Shown: positions 21,611 to 36,677 of the stretch, one piece after another
Numbering within the stretch: position 1 is the first letter of the stretch
Layout: each line of letters starts with the position of its first letter
NCBI RefSeq assembly: GCF_000004075.3
Contig: NC_026659.2
Coordinates: 5,022,001 to 5,086,000 of the forward strand
Origin: Cucumis sativus
Taxonomy: Eukaryota > Streptophyta > Magnoliopsida > Cucurbitales > Cucurbitaceae
Direction: 5' to 3'
DNA: 64,000 nt
Program-made: the position numbers and the translations under genes
Notes under the pieces: model-generated
Database searches by the model: none
What the model was told of the DNA's origin: nothing
What the model saw: the letters and a program-made list of their open reading frames with translations, nothing else

Positions 21611-24444
21611 CTATTTCTACGTTCTTTCTTGTCTCAAAAATACCCGTATTCTCTTTTGAAAGTTACTTGATCTATTCCTACAAGACTTGGTCTGGGACAA
21701 TATTTGCTTCGAGAGTCATTGGTAGTTTAGAACTTTTGTGTAATGTTAAGAGATTTGATGTTGTAACCTTTGAAAGAATATAGATATTTTTGAAACAAAA
21801 TGGCGAAGGGTATATTATATATATTGTAATTTAGCATCATTGTTCATTTCTATTGTTATTTTAATTTCTTTGTTGTTGTTATCTTCTTCTCTCTTCTCTT
21901 CTGTTTATATCACTGAAAATGTGAAACTTTTTATCTTCTGGAAAAAGGCTTGTGAGGCACTGAGTTTCCATTTCATCCAATTGTATGTGCTTTTTTTTTT
22001 TTTGCAGTACTCTGATTCTCATTCTTTTGTATATAATTTCTTCATTCACTATGTGTGAAAAAGAGTTTTTCTCTGGTCCAATTTTTTTAGAACATATGAG
22101 GAAGGAAAAAGCCGAGATACTTCAATTTGATGTTACATTTTCATTGACACGTCAACACTTTCATCTATATTTTCACATCTAAGTTCAACAACATTGACTT
22201 GGGAGGATGAATTGAACTTTAAACAATACACAATATTTAACTTGTTTTTGAACACATAAAAAGATTCATTAATCAATATATACATATATTATCAGTATTC
22301 AATATATATTGAAAGTACTTTTTTTACCATGTAAAACCTAGAGAATTTCTGATTCTTACATATTTTGAGTTTTTACCTGTTGAGCTATACTCAATAAAAC
22401 AACAAATTACAAATACACAAAGAATAATAATGTAAGGTGACAAAATGTGTAACAAACCAATCTGGATAAAAGAAAAAAAAGTAAATAGATATATGAAGCA
22501 TTGAATTAATTATATTATTTGCAAAGTAATTGAAAGAATAGAAAATAATAAGATAAAGATGTTGAGATGGGGTTGTTGAATAGATTTAATATATATAGTT
22601 TATAATTTAAGAGAGATTATGTTTATATTTTATTTATATTATGGAGAATCACGGATTAGACATCTAAACAACTTTCCTCAATTGACTCTATATTATATTG
22701 TCTTCATTTCTTAGGTCATTTCTAGACTCAAAATGATATAAACAATTAATTACTTTTTGGGGTGTCAATTTTTTAGTCATCTACAAATGTGTTTATTTAC
22801 TTTATTTAATGCTTAATTGTTTGGATCTTTTCACTTAATCATTTGTTCCCAAATTGATTTATTTTCGTATTATCATATATTAATGAGTATTAAATATGCA
22901 ATCTTTTCTATATTATTAATTATGTTCACACTCCCGCAATACAAACTTCATTGACAAAATGCAAACCCAAACCCTATTCATTTATTCAACAAGTTGAATC
23001 TGAATGGGTTTCTTTTCTAACCAATATATGTGTGTATATTATTTTGTATATATTATGTAATTTATAGCTGTTTCTATCAAATCGTTCTCAATTCATTATC
23101 TAAATCTATATAGATAGTTTAGTGTTATTCGAATGTATTTTTAAATATAGCAAAATAAATTAAAATATTAAAAAATAATTTTAAAATACTATAATTTTCT
23201 GATTGTAAATGTAGCTAAATCTCTAAAGTAAACGTTGTTCAATCGTAATTATCATGACGGTTCGTTTTAAAGAAAAAACTAAATCAACCCTACCAAATTT
23301 TCATGTTTATATTGAAATAAGTTTAATCAATTCAAAACTTGTCTAACCCTAAGACTAAAAAAATATAAAATTTATACTTGATCATTAACTTTTGTAAGCT
23401 CTAAACTCAAGAGTTCACAGCTTCATTAACATCCCAAATATTTTCTCCTAGTTTTAGCTACATAAGAGTAGAGGAAAACAAAAGTAAAAAAAAAAAAAGG
23501 GTAAAAAAGTATAAAAGGATGTATGAGAGTAAAAGTGAAAAAGAACTAAAAAGTGGGTTTTGCAGTGAGAAGAGATATGGAAACCCCAAGCTTTTTGTGG
23601 TCAGATTTGAGAACTCTTCTTCTTCTTCTTCTTTTTGTTTTTATTCATTGCAAGTACCAGTGGATTTAACACAAACATATATATGTATATATCTATATAT
23701 ATCAGAATAAATAATTTAATAACCAAAAGAAGATATATAAATCTATAGATAAAAAGGTTTTATATTTTTATAAGAAAAGGTGATATGAAAAGGTCATATC
23801 TCCCTGATGACTGATAGTAAGGAACATACATCACTAACTTAACTTCAAATACCCCTTTTAACTGTTTTATTACCTTTCTCTTTTTCTTTCTTTTTTCCCT
23901 TTTCCTCTTTCCATTCCCCATAAATTCCCTTTTTCCATTTCCTAATCCAAATTCCTTTTTCTCTCTCTCTCTATGTCTTATCAAAATAGCTAAATTTTGG
24001 ATAATAATGCTTAAATTATTATCAAACACCTAACATCTTAAATCTTTACTAATCTACAAACTTATTCTTCATAATTTCTCTATTAAACTTTATTATAATT
24101 TTATTTTTCATTTGATCCATGATCGTTAATACTTAATATTTATATTAATATTCAATTTGTGTGTATGTGAATGTCGAATACATTGTCGAGTTAAAAGAAA
24201 AAAGTTAAACGAACTTATTAGACACACTAATACAATTAGTTTGGTCGATTCCTAGCCAGTCCTAGTTATTGTTTTTGGCTTTAAATTTGTAATTCAACTT
24301 TCTTTTTTCAAGCAAAGGAGATCACACCAACTACTTTTCTTACTCCTCATCTCACAAATGAGAGAAAATTATCCAAAAAAGCCAAAAAAAATTCTTTTCA
24401 AATCAAACAACATATCTGATAGAATATAACAAAGTTGCAATTTA

Positions 24445-24466
24445 TTATATATATATATATATATAT
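24445..24466. repeat. (AT)n microsatellite
   Basis: A run of alternating A and T of about 22 bp, followed by GTATGTATG. Confidence 0.8.
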
Positions 24467-24650
24467 GTATGTATGCATAGTTTAATTATATGGAAAAAGA
24501 GAGAACAGAAAGTCTTATCTCTCTATCAAAGCCACTATTTACGCGTCCTTTGTAATTCTTTATATCTTGCTTTAACCTACTGTTTGTGGGTTCTATACAT
24601 GTCTTTATATATAACATAATGTTTCCTATATACAAACAAAATTTAACCTA

Positions 24651-24900
24651 TGATTTTCAAATTCTATAGCTATGTAGACTACATACATATGTGCATGTAA
24701 CATTTTACATTTCAACTTAATTTTTTTCTCATCATTAATGCTTTTGTTTTGTGTTGAGGAACTAAATATATGAATTTCAAATCCTACAGCATAGGTAGCC
24801 ATATATATATATGTATATATATATTGTAACATTGTTAATAATATTTTCAACACTTTTCTTGTTTTGGATAACCACTATTAATGCTTTTCATGGATCTCAA
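24651..24900. repeat. Imperfect tandem duplication, period about 120-140 bp
   Basis: TGATTTTCAAATTCTATAGC (24651) recurs as TGAATTTCAAATCCTACAGC (24771). Downstream, ATTAATGCTTTT is repeated at 24734 and 24877. The second unit is longer because of an expanded TATATA stretch. Confidence 0.5.
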
Positions 24901-26229
24901 CCTTCTAGTGTTTGTATTTGAGGAATGGATTCTGACTTTCTAAATCTCAAGGGAACTTATAATTATGTGTATTTTGGAATGTAGGGATTGTTATGTTTGT
25001 TTTTAGATTGAGTAATTAAAATCTGATTTTCTCAAATCCATGCTTGAATTCTAATTTGTTAAACGTGAATTATTTATGGTAAAATTTTCAAGCTAAGCCT
25101 AGTGAATAATTAAGGATAAATAATAACATAGCTAAATTAGAGAAATTTATAGATAGTAGTAACAAATTTGAGTTTTCATAACTATGAACTGAACATGGGG
25201 TTAAACTTTGTTAGTTTATGAAACTTCTGAGTCCAACAATATAATTTCACAATCATCAAATCTCTACACTATATCATTATTTGTTCTCTTTCTTTTTAAC
25301 AAACTCATGTATGATAGTATAATAAGTGAGATATGAAGATTTAAACCTCTCCAATCTCTAAAACCCTTATGCACACAAGTTTAAGCTTAGGAAAAAAAAG
25401 GTTGTGAGGGGACAGATTTAAGTAGCTATTGACTTTGATGTGTTACCAAAAGGGGCAAATTTAGGCAGCAACAAGGGGTAGAGAGGGTGAAGTTACAGAG
25501 GCTGCAGAGAGTTTAATACTCATTACATTGTTGCTTTACATTACACAACCAAAAATGCCAAAAACAAACCACTGTGCCTTCATTCTATTGACTTCTTCTT
25601 CATAAGGAAAATTGACGAAACATCACTTTTGAGTTAAATGAGTTTGGTTCTCATAGAAAACCCAAAGGGCAGAGAGGCATTACATATTGCTGTATATAGA
25701 GAGAATTTCATGTAACTCAAACATACCCATTTTGGCATTAATAGGCCCAAAAAAGTAGTACTGATCAAGTTTAAAGAGAGAATTTATATTGATTTTCCAT
25801 GGAATTGGGCGGGTGTAGTATTTTCAGAAGATTTCACATGGGGTTTGCCTCTATTGCCCTGTTGTGCCACAGTTATGAATGTGTTTGGTTTGAAGGTTTC
25901 ATTGGGGAATTTGGTGGAAGAGGTCATGGGTGTGAGGGAATAAATGCTTCTTAGTAATTTCTTTCTTATTCTTATTTATGGGGTTTTCTAATTTTAGACT
26001 ATAAAAAGCTTTCATTGTATAGTGGTTTTTGTTTTGGGATTTGGGAATATAAAGTCAAGTCCTCTTGCCTGTTGCTTCCCAAAACCCTCCCCTACTCTCT
26101 CCCTTTTACTTCCTTTTCTTTTCTTTCTTCCTATGCCATGTTGCTTTCACATGTGAACTTCAATTATCTCAATTTTGGGTATGTATCCATTTAAATGTTG
26201 TATTATGTTTTACTTTCACACTCATAAAA

Positions 26230-26400
26230 TTTAAATTGATGCATACATAAAAAGTTTAAAAATTTAAAGTCCAAATTGATACAACTATTAGTTTAGAGTT
26301 TAAATTGAAATAACTCTCAAATTTCAGAGTTTAAACTGATATAATTATTATTAGTTTTATATTTAAATTGATGCTATCCAAAGTTCGGAGGTATAAATCG
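26230..26400. repeat. Degenerate short tandem repeats
   Basis: Several loosely spaced copies of an AGTTTAAATTGATA-like block with intervening AACTATTA or AACTCTCAA. They are diverged, and no coding function is seen. Confidence 0.4.
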
Positions 26401-28147
26401 ATATTTGTCCTTTTTTTTTTATTTCAACTTCTATCGGTTGAGTCTCTTTTATAATATAAAATTTTGTTGATTAATAAACAATAGGCAACATAAGCTTAAA
26501 TTACAACCATACATTAGTTTGTGTCTTTTTTTTTTTTTTACTTTTTGTAATTTGTTATTGGTAAATTTTAACATAAGAAAATTAAATATCAAAATATAGA
26601 GAACTAAATTGAAAACTTCTTTTAGAAAAATAGAGACTAAATTGAAAAATAAAAACAAAAACATTATAAATAGTTTACAATAAAATCATAAAAACATCAA
26701 ACAAAATAGATTTCAAAAGGAATATATATAAATTTAATGTTAAAGTCATTAAAAAGTATTTATATTAAACAATATTTCACTCAGTTTATTTGAAATTATA
26801 CAAAATATTATTTACAAGCTTTAATTTGTTACAATTTCAATAGCAGCAGAAATATAATCATGTCATTATAATCTTTTAGACTTTCAAAATTTCTTGTTTT
26901 GTTCCTCTATTTTGATTTTTAGTATATTGTTTTTTTTTCTTTCATTGGATAGATCTTTCCTTTCACTCGTCTAATGTTCATCTCTAATCTACGTGAACTT
27001 TTGAACTTATTTGAAATGATCTTCATGTTATTTTTACTAAAACACATACTTACAAGCTAGATCATGAGATTTTATACATATGACATTTAAATGATGGTAG
27101 TCACCTATAAATTTATCAAAATAACCCCATATGCATGTGAAGCTAGTTTGCCTACGAACTTCTTCTCGTTCTTGTCCTTCGTTACTTGTTCTTGATCGCA
27201 CAACATAATACTCAAAATTTCCGCTCCTTGCCTTTTTCTCTCACTCATGACCAACTTCTTGTTCATCTTTCTCTTATATATATATATATATGTATATATC
27301 AATGACCAAACAAAAGTCAACCTAAAAGTTCAAGACTGTGTTTGGTCGACAATCTAGATTTTGTTTTATGTTTTTAAATTCAGTAAGTTTAACAAATATG
27401 TATTTGACACGACACTTGGACTATGTTTTTGAAAAATGGTTTTAGATTATATGAACTAAAGAGTGAGAATTCTTAAAACAACATCCCTATACGTTTTCAT
27501 CGTATTAAATTAAAATTCAATATTTGAATCTAATATAACAAAAGCATAAGAAGCATGAAATACAACTTTGTGTAATTTAATCCATTACTTTCAAATTTTT
27601 GTTTCCAGACTCTAGATCCTTTGAAGGCTAGAAAAGATAAAAGATTGAACAAACTTTAAAAAAGTTAGAAGTATAAAAAAAATGATATTAAGATAGTTGG
27701 CCCAAGTTAGAATCCATCCTATGTGACAGTCTAGGCTATAAGGGCTCTCCAAATCTTTTATGTGCAGATGTTTCTCATAGTGTGGCTAATAGGCTACGGT
27801 GTTGTCCATTCACAAAATCATTAAAAGATCCAATAATTATCCATGGAATAGGTTATGTTTACCGAAGGAGAATGGGGAGCTCGAAAGGTTTTAACATGTC
27901 CCTAGTCACAAAACATGGCATTCATTTCTTCATTGGCATTAAGCCAAACTGTTATTTTTCAAATGTGTGGCTACCACAAAACCCTTCATGAGTTACTAAC
28001 TTAAAAGATTATCTGGTTCGGACGAAGATATGACGGGTGTTTGAATCTCCTTCGATTCAAATAACAAATGTGAGTTTGGAAGCTTATTGATTTGTTCAAA
28101 AGATGATATTGTTAGTATCATTCCTATTTGTAGAACTCTCAATCAAT

Positions 28148-28200
28148 CACTACAACAAAACTGTGATTCTATGACATTTAAAAACGGCAATGCATAAAAA
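28148..28200 (+). mobile_element. Orphan CACTA-transposon-like terminus
   Basis: CACTACAACAAAACTGTGAT matches the consensus start of plant CACTA (En/Spm) inverted termini. I did not find the facing end or a 3-bp target duplication, so this is at best a relic. Confidence 0.35.
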
Positions 28201-28730
28201 AAATTCAGAAAATTACATTTTTCAAGCCAAATTATGGTCACTGAGACCCCAATTTGTTTTGAATGAATATGACATTTGACCTATTTCATTTCAATTTCGT
28301 CTGATAAAATACAAGTAATGCAATCAAAAGAATCTCAATCTCATTCTAATTAATTTCCATTATCATCGCAGCTCATTTTCATTACTTAGGTTGGTTTCTT
28401 TAAAAGGAGAGACTTTGTTTTTTGGCTAAGTCAAAGTAGGAGTTGAATTTTGTTGATATGTGAAGATTTTTATTCGTTTATTTATTATCATTTTCGAATT
28501 TGAGTCTGAAATTTGAACCTTTGGACCTCTTAGTTGATAAGATATTGCTCATGGGCTGCGTCAGATCAGAAGGTTTAATGGGTTCACTCATTAAAAACAA
28601 TAAAATCGAACTGAGAGAGTGATAAGAGAAGCTGAGCAAACTTGAAAGAGTTGAGAAACACATTATTTAGCACAAAAGATTATTAAAGAAACACATCTGA
28701 CCAATGATATAAGAGACAGAACAACGTTTT

Positions 28731-31006
<2,276 letters not shown>

Positions 31007-31029
31007 CTAGATTTTGGGAGAAGAGTTTT

Positions 31030-33690
31030 CAATCACAAATTCGGAAAACAAAATTTAGTTGCACTCACACACACACATATATATATACGTCATCACAATG
31101 TTGTTATTATCGTTTGTTATATTTAGTGGGCATTTTCTACGCATTAAATCCATAGATGAATTAGAATTATATATTGGTGTTATTGTTATTACCATGATGT
31201 TTAACAATGACAATAAAACTTATAACTCACCTCAAACTTCATAATTATTTTTAACTTTTCTCAACTATCATCAATTTCATTCTTTAAATCGTATTAATTT
31301 TGTCAAAATAAGCAAAACTAATTCACACACCAACCATTACCATTACTAGAAATTGTTTTTCATGTTAAGAGATTAACATATTTATTTATGTATCTTTAAA
31401 TAAATAGATCACAATCTATATTGTGTGTTTTATATGTAAGTACCACACATTTTTTCTAAAAAATATATCATATGAGATAAGCAATTGAAAATTTAAGAGT
31501 TCTAATTCAAAAGAAAAATGAATTTTTATTTTTGTCAAATACACTGCATTTTTTAAATATTTTTTTAGATTTTTAATTGCTAAATAATTGAAAGTTATAT
31601 ATATTTATATATAGATTAGATATTTTGAGAGACTACTAAAGTTAAAATTGGAAGTTTAGATATTTATTAGCTATAATATTAGAAACTAAAAACTAAACTT
31701 GTATAAATTGAATCTAATTTTAAAATAACGATGGAATAAATAACAAAAACAAAAAAAAATTATATATTGAATGAAATGTTTATGACTTGATTTTCAAAAA
31801 CTAAAAACAATACCAAATTGGTTAGTAAACAAGATTAAAATTCAAAAAGTATTTATAAAAAACATGAATTTAAAATAAAAATAGAATTTGATTTTAGAGC
31901 ATTTTAAAAAATAGATTAGTAGTAAACATGAGCTTAAAAAAGAATAAAAAAAATAAAATATATATATATATATATATATAGAGGATTAGCTTAAGAATAT
32001 GGATTTTAGGTAGGTTGTGTGCATGTGTATATATATAGCAGTGCCCGTACGTGGCTCCAACAATTAATAAATCAGGAATCATCCTCAATGTAACTAACAA
32101 TAAGCAAAAGAGTTAATGGTAAGTAATGAAAACAAATATACAATTTACGTATATAACTTAGAACTTTACCTAACTCAAACCTATCTCGTATTTTGTCTCT
32201 TGTTACAATTAAAGTGGTGTATTATGGTTAAGAAATTCTTGAGAAAATTGAATCTAACAACCTGGTTGGTTTATAATACCTTTAGATCTAATTACTCAAT
32301 AACCCCTAAACAACAAGAAATCAATTCAAGAAAACAGTTTTGAAAAGATTACCTTGATTATCAAGATCAAGAGTAAAGAAAACTCGTGATTCAAATCACT
32401 TCACAAGAGGCTTGATCAATACCACTTAAATGATCTTGCCATGCAAATTCTAAAAACACAAGAAATTGCAAATGAAAAACTTTGCTCTCAACAAAGCTAA
32501 AGAAAATATTCAATTCATTAACTTATCAAATCTTTATTCCATGGAAGAAAAAGAGGCTTTTATATAGCCCTGATACCATAAACCCAAAGACATTGATGTA
32601 GTTCCATTCTTTCAAAAGTAATGTATTGCATAAACTTTAAATTAATAGAGGAGAGAAAGCAAAAGTTAGATATTCATCTAAAAACAAAAGTAAAGGAAGG
32701 AGATGTGAGCATTTACGAATATATAAAGGCATATTAATCTCCCTTTACTTCTAAATATTGATTGTTTGTAAATTGGTAATGGTATTATGTGTCATATTCA
32801 TACTTTTAACCTATACTTGTATTATCTATAGAACTAAGATGCTAAGTTATCTTTTGATGATCCTTAGTTTCAATTTGGTTTCCATCTTGTGATTGCATTA
32901 TTGTTTCAAAATGAAGTAAAATAAACATTATAATAGGATAGTTTAATTTGGTTTGATAGGTCACATTGTTGGAAAAACATAAAGGTTTAAATTTTAAACT
33001 ATTAGTTGAGAAGATTATTTCACTTTGATTTTGATAAAAGTACACCAGCTGCCTAATAGAAACCTACACTTTTCTTTCTTGTTGAATTCAAACCTTCAAT
33101 TTTAAGAAACAAAGATGCATGTCAATTGCCCTTTAGCTTTTCACCTTGACTTTAATCTATAATTCTAATGATTTAATTTCTTATATTTGAAATTGATTTT
33201 GTTAGAGTTTACTAAATCAACTTTTAACTTTAGATGCTCTAATCTTTTCACTTAATTTACCATGGTTGAACTAAAAGGTATTTTAAAAAGTAAAGTGGAA
33301 AAACAAAAACTCAAGCAATTGAACTTCAATGTGCTTTTTCTTAATTAGTATCAAATGAGATTTGAGAAGTTGTCTTTAACATCAAATTCGTGTTTAAAAA
33401 AAAACCACAACCCGTGCTTTCTTAGTTTGATAAAAACCTAAGGTGGACTAATCATAAGAATTTTATCAAATTATAGAGACTACATTCTTACGGTAAATCA
33501 TTGGTTGACTAAAATATAACTTTTTTCAAATTATAGGAACTAAATTCATAATTAAACTTATTAGATAACATGAGATACGTCTTAAAATCAATTGAAAATG
33601 AGAGAAGTAGATTATGTGATATTTAAATATGATATGATATTAGATAATATGTATAGGGTTTCAATGATCTCAAATCTAAATTGACAGTGA
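31030..33690. other. Intergenic AT-rich DNA
   Basis: Upstream side of the reductase gene. Apart from CACACACATATATATA near 31070 and a TA run at 31957-31980, nothing structured is recognised, and all open frames are short and without domain signatures. Confidence 0.5.
31957..31980. repeat. (TA)n microsatellite
   Basis: An uninterrupted TA run of about 24 bp, ending at GAGGATTAGC. Confidence 0.8.
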
Positions 33691-34110
33691 GAGGATACTA
33701 CAAAAAAATGTGTCTCTTCCAACATTTGAAATCGTCAGGAAATGCCCAAAAACGCATAAGGATATCAACTCTCGACAAGACGACGATCATTAGAAGATTC
33801 GTTGGGAGAACCCATCGAGAGAGGATTTCTCGATGGACAAAGGGGCGCTTTTGAAAAATAGCTCAAACTTCCAATGAGTAATACAAGTCGTGGAGAGATA
33901 CTAACTTTGGACGACATATTCATAAGTGTTACAAATTGTCCACATATCCCAACGGTTATACAACTGATTGAGAGATATTTGCAACACACAATTCTTGGAA
34001 CCAAGATTCCTGACGTGGACGATTCTGATTATTTAATTGCTTGGAGATGCGGGCATCCTTGTCACGAAATGTTTAATTCAATTTGTTTTTCTTTTTATTT
34101 TATTTGATTG
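33690..34110. other. Possible transposon relic with short hairpins
   Basis: It starts near ATACTACAAAAAAATG (about 33695), which resembles a decayed CACTA terminus, and contains the perfect stem CATCGAGA-GAGGATT-TCTCGATG (33812-33834). A GC-richer stretch follows, with a 77-codon plus-strand frame (33874-34107) that has no recognisable domain. It could be a fragment of a transposon or of captured host sequence; the evidence is weak. Confidence 0.3.
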
Positions 34111-34439
34111 ATTTTTTAATTCTCACCTCATCAACCTAAAGTTGAGAACAAATATTAATCAAATCAAATGATTTTTTCATATAAATAACAAAGTTAGTTT
34201 TACACTTATAGTATTCTTTGTTACGAAATTATAGAAAAGTTTGCAAAGAAGTGGTCTACAAAATACTTATGTCGGGGATATATAAAAGAAAATGTCTTCC
34301 ATCTCCAAAAAATATTTCCAAACATCATCTTCAAGCTTCATCTCCAAACAACACTTTTACCTACAATCACATTAAATAGAGTACGTTATATACAACATTC
34401 AAATTAGCTAATCGAGTTACCACAAAACCCTAATGAAAG

Positions 34440-34900
34440 CTCCAAAACAAGTTTGACAAAGCTCGATCTACCCCTCACAACATTGAAATAAGCAAAAAAT
34501 TTCAAGCAAAAACACAACAACCCTATTCGAGGCTACAAAACAAATTACACAAAACCCAACTCACCCCTCAAAACAACCAAACATCCAATGTTTCAATAAA
34601 ACATAAAAACAACCCAAGTAGAAATGCTCTAAGTTCAACCAAGCACATAAAGGCACGTAAAAGAAAACAATGATAAAAAAAAGTAACACTAAGCTTATCT
34701 CACCCCTCACTACATTCAAAACTCTAATCTTCTAGTAAACAAACGACCATCAAATTTAACTCTTCAATACAAGTTAGATAAAGTTGAATCCATCCCTCAC
34801 AACAACAAATAGCAAAATGAATGACCAAACAAACGAAAACCTCCTTCAACTATTTGAAACAAGTTAGACAAAGTTGAACTCACCCGTACCAATTAGAAAA
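34440..34900. repeat. Degenerate tandem repeats upstream of RID2
   Basis: Blocks resembling ACAAGTTAGACAAAGTTGAA followed by CTCACCCCTCACAAC recur at about 34447, 34548, 34690, 34768 and 34859, roughly every 90-140 bp. Between them are AACAAAT/CAAAACC-rich stretches. The copies are diverged and non-coding. Confidence 0.5.
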
Positions 34901-35059
34901 GTGAGTTTTAATGACACAAGAAAGGGTGAGATAGAGTGGGTCACTACAAATAAAAATATAAAATTTTTGGTGACATAATTTAATTTTCCATGGAGACAAT
35001 TTATTAATTATTAAAAAATTATCCTAATAAAAAAAAAAAAATTCCCTAACCCCTAAACC

Positions 35060-35439
35060 CAAACTCACTAGAAAAAACCCTCACAATCTTTTTTCGCCGC
35101 CGTCTGTCTCTCTCTCTCTCAAACCTTCACAATTTTGCGCCGCCGTCTCCCTCCTCCGTCTCCCTCTCGCAAGCTCCCTAAAAAAATCTCTCACAATTTT
35201 GCGCCGCTGCCGTCTCTCTCTCGCAAACGCTCTACGGTTCAGCTTCGCACGACTTTCCCTCTCTCTCGTAAAAGCTTCAGCCGCGTGAACTTGGAGTTTC
35301 CCTTTCTCTCGCAGACGCTTCATTCCCATTTGAAGGAGCCCACCAAACCGTGAATTGCTTCTCCTCCCTCCCTCCCTCCGTTTCGCACTGCCTTCATTCC
35401 TAGGTCTGGTCCATTCGTAGAAGGCTCACCAAACGCCAA
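35060..35439 (+). promoter_or_regulatory. RID2 leader exon with CT- and GCCGCCG-rich repeats
   Basis: Sequence just upstream of the first predicted splice donor (GCCAA followed by GTAAGA at 35440). A 25-bp motif resembling TCACAATTTTGCGCCGCCGT occurs three times (about 35081, 35127 and 35190) among CTCTCTC tracts. An imperfect telo-box-like stretch, CCTAACCCCTAAACCC, lies at 35044-35059, in keeping with a ribosome-biogenesis gene. A leader intron of about 1.2 kb to the acceptor at 36625 is predicted. Exon limits are inferred. Confidence 0.5.
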
Positions 35440-36677
35440 GTAAGACCTTTCTTCATCTGAACTTACATATTCGTGTATATTCTATTAACAAGTTTTCTGT
35501 AGTTCGTAATTCTTGTTTTTTTTTTTTTATCATCTTTTGGTGGGGTATGGTTGAATCTTAGATTGATTTTGTTTTCTTAATTTAGGCAATGCGATGTGCA
35601 TTTGCCTCTGATTTAGAGTTTATTGTTTGGTTTTTTTTTGGCAATTTTATCTCGAAATTGATTGAGAGTTGGGATCTTATGCCTTCTGGTTTAGTTCAAC
35701 TTGTTGTGAGTGGTTCTCGATTGTGTTCTTGTTCCCTTTGCAACTACAATTCTGGAGGGATATGGTCCCAAATTTCTTTGTTCTTTTATTTCCATACGAC
35801 TATTGAAATTGAAATTCTCGTAGCTAAGTGCGTTTTGGCCGTTTGGTTGTTTGCAAATTATTGGTCTGGCTGATGTTCGTTAGGATTGTCTTAGATTTCT
35901 TTCATAGTAATAGAAATGGCTAAAGTATGAACTTTGCAGTGTTTTGATTGATTGGTGCATCTTGGTATGGTGAAGTTTTTGTGTACCTAGGATACAGTTT
36001 GGTTGTGTGTTAGTTTTTTCTTGTAGGATTTAGTTTTGTTTATAGTAGCTAATAGCTAGATAGATGTCTGTAAAAGTTCCCTGGCTTCTGGATTATTGAA
36101 GACTTTGACAATCGTTTTTAAAATTGTTGAACGGGGGTAACGCTCATGAATTTGATATTCTATTCTTGATCATAATTTTGAGCCCTTGTACTTGTCTTCG
36201 ATAAGTATCATGTTTAAGATGCCTATCTTCTTAGTTAGGGAGATCGTATCCATTCTGCGGCCTTTATGAGTTGTCAAATTGTTGTCGAATTCTGATTGGT
36301 TAGTGAGGGGTGTCTGTGACGTATCATTTTGGCTGTCTCCATCTGGCAGCACCTTCGAGTGGTTGGTTGGATTTATTGAATTTTCTGATTTATAGATGTT
36401 TGTTGGGTCTATTTTAGTTTGCTTCTTATGAAAAATTGTTGTCTATTGGGACTTCTCGAACTGTTGTGTGCTAAAATTTTTCTTTTGATTTCTTGAATGC
36501 GTTATTCAATTGAGCCATTGTTCATCTGTATATATCGTTAGTCTTTGCTGACATTGCCTTGGTTTGTCCATTGTGGAACATAGAATGGATCTAGCTCACT
36601 TGATGGTCATACTTTTTGAATGTAGGTTTTAGTGAGTTTTTGAGGATTTGGAGTTATTTTCCTCGTTTGCTTGAAAT

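Larger units (their letters stand above)
21700..28470. other. Long intergenic region, no gene recognised
   Basis: About 6.7 kb of AT-rich sequence holding only short frames without recognisable domains. Present are an imperfect ~120-bp duplication (24651-24900), microsatellites, degenerate TTTAAATTGATA-type repeats (26230-26400) and an orphan CACTA-like end (28148). A less AT-rich stretch at 25380-25960 shows no frame or known microRNA that I recognise. The size fits the large regulatory flanks of developmental regulators, but this is conjecture. Confidence 0.5.

Noticed and set aside
27105-27320. 71-codon minus-strand frame ending GKLASHAYGVILINL
   Set aside because: Slightly richer in GC than its surroundings, but no recognised domain, no splice context and a microsatellite at its start.
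33874-34107. 77-codon frame as a gene
   Set aside because: No recognisable domain; kept only as part of a possible transposon relic.
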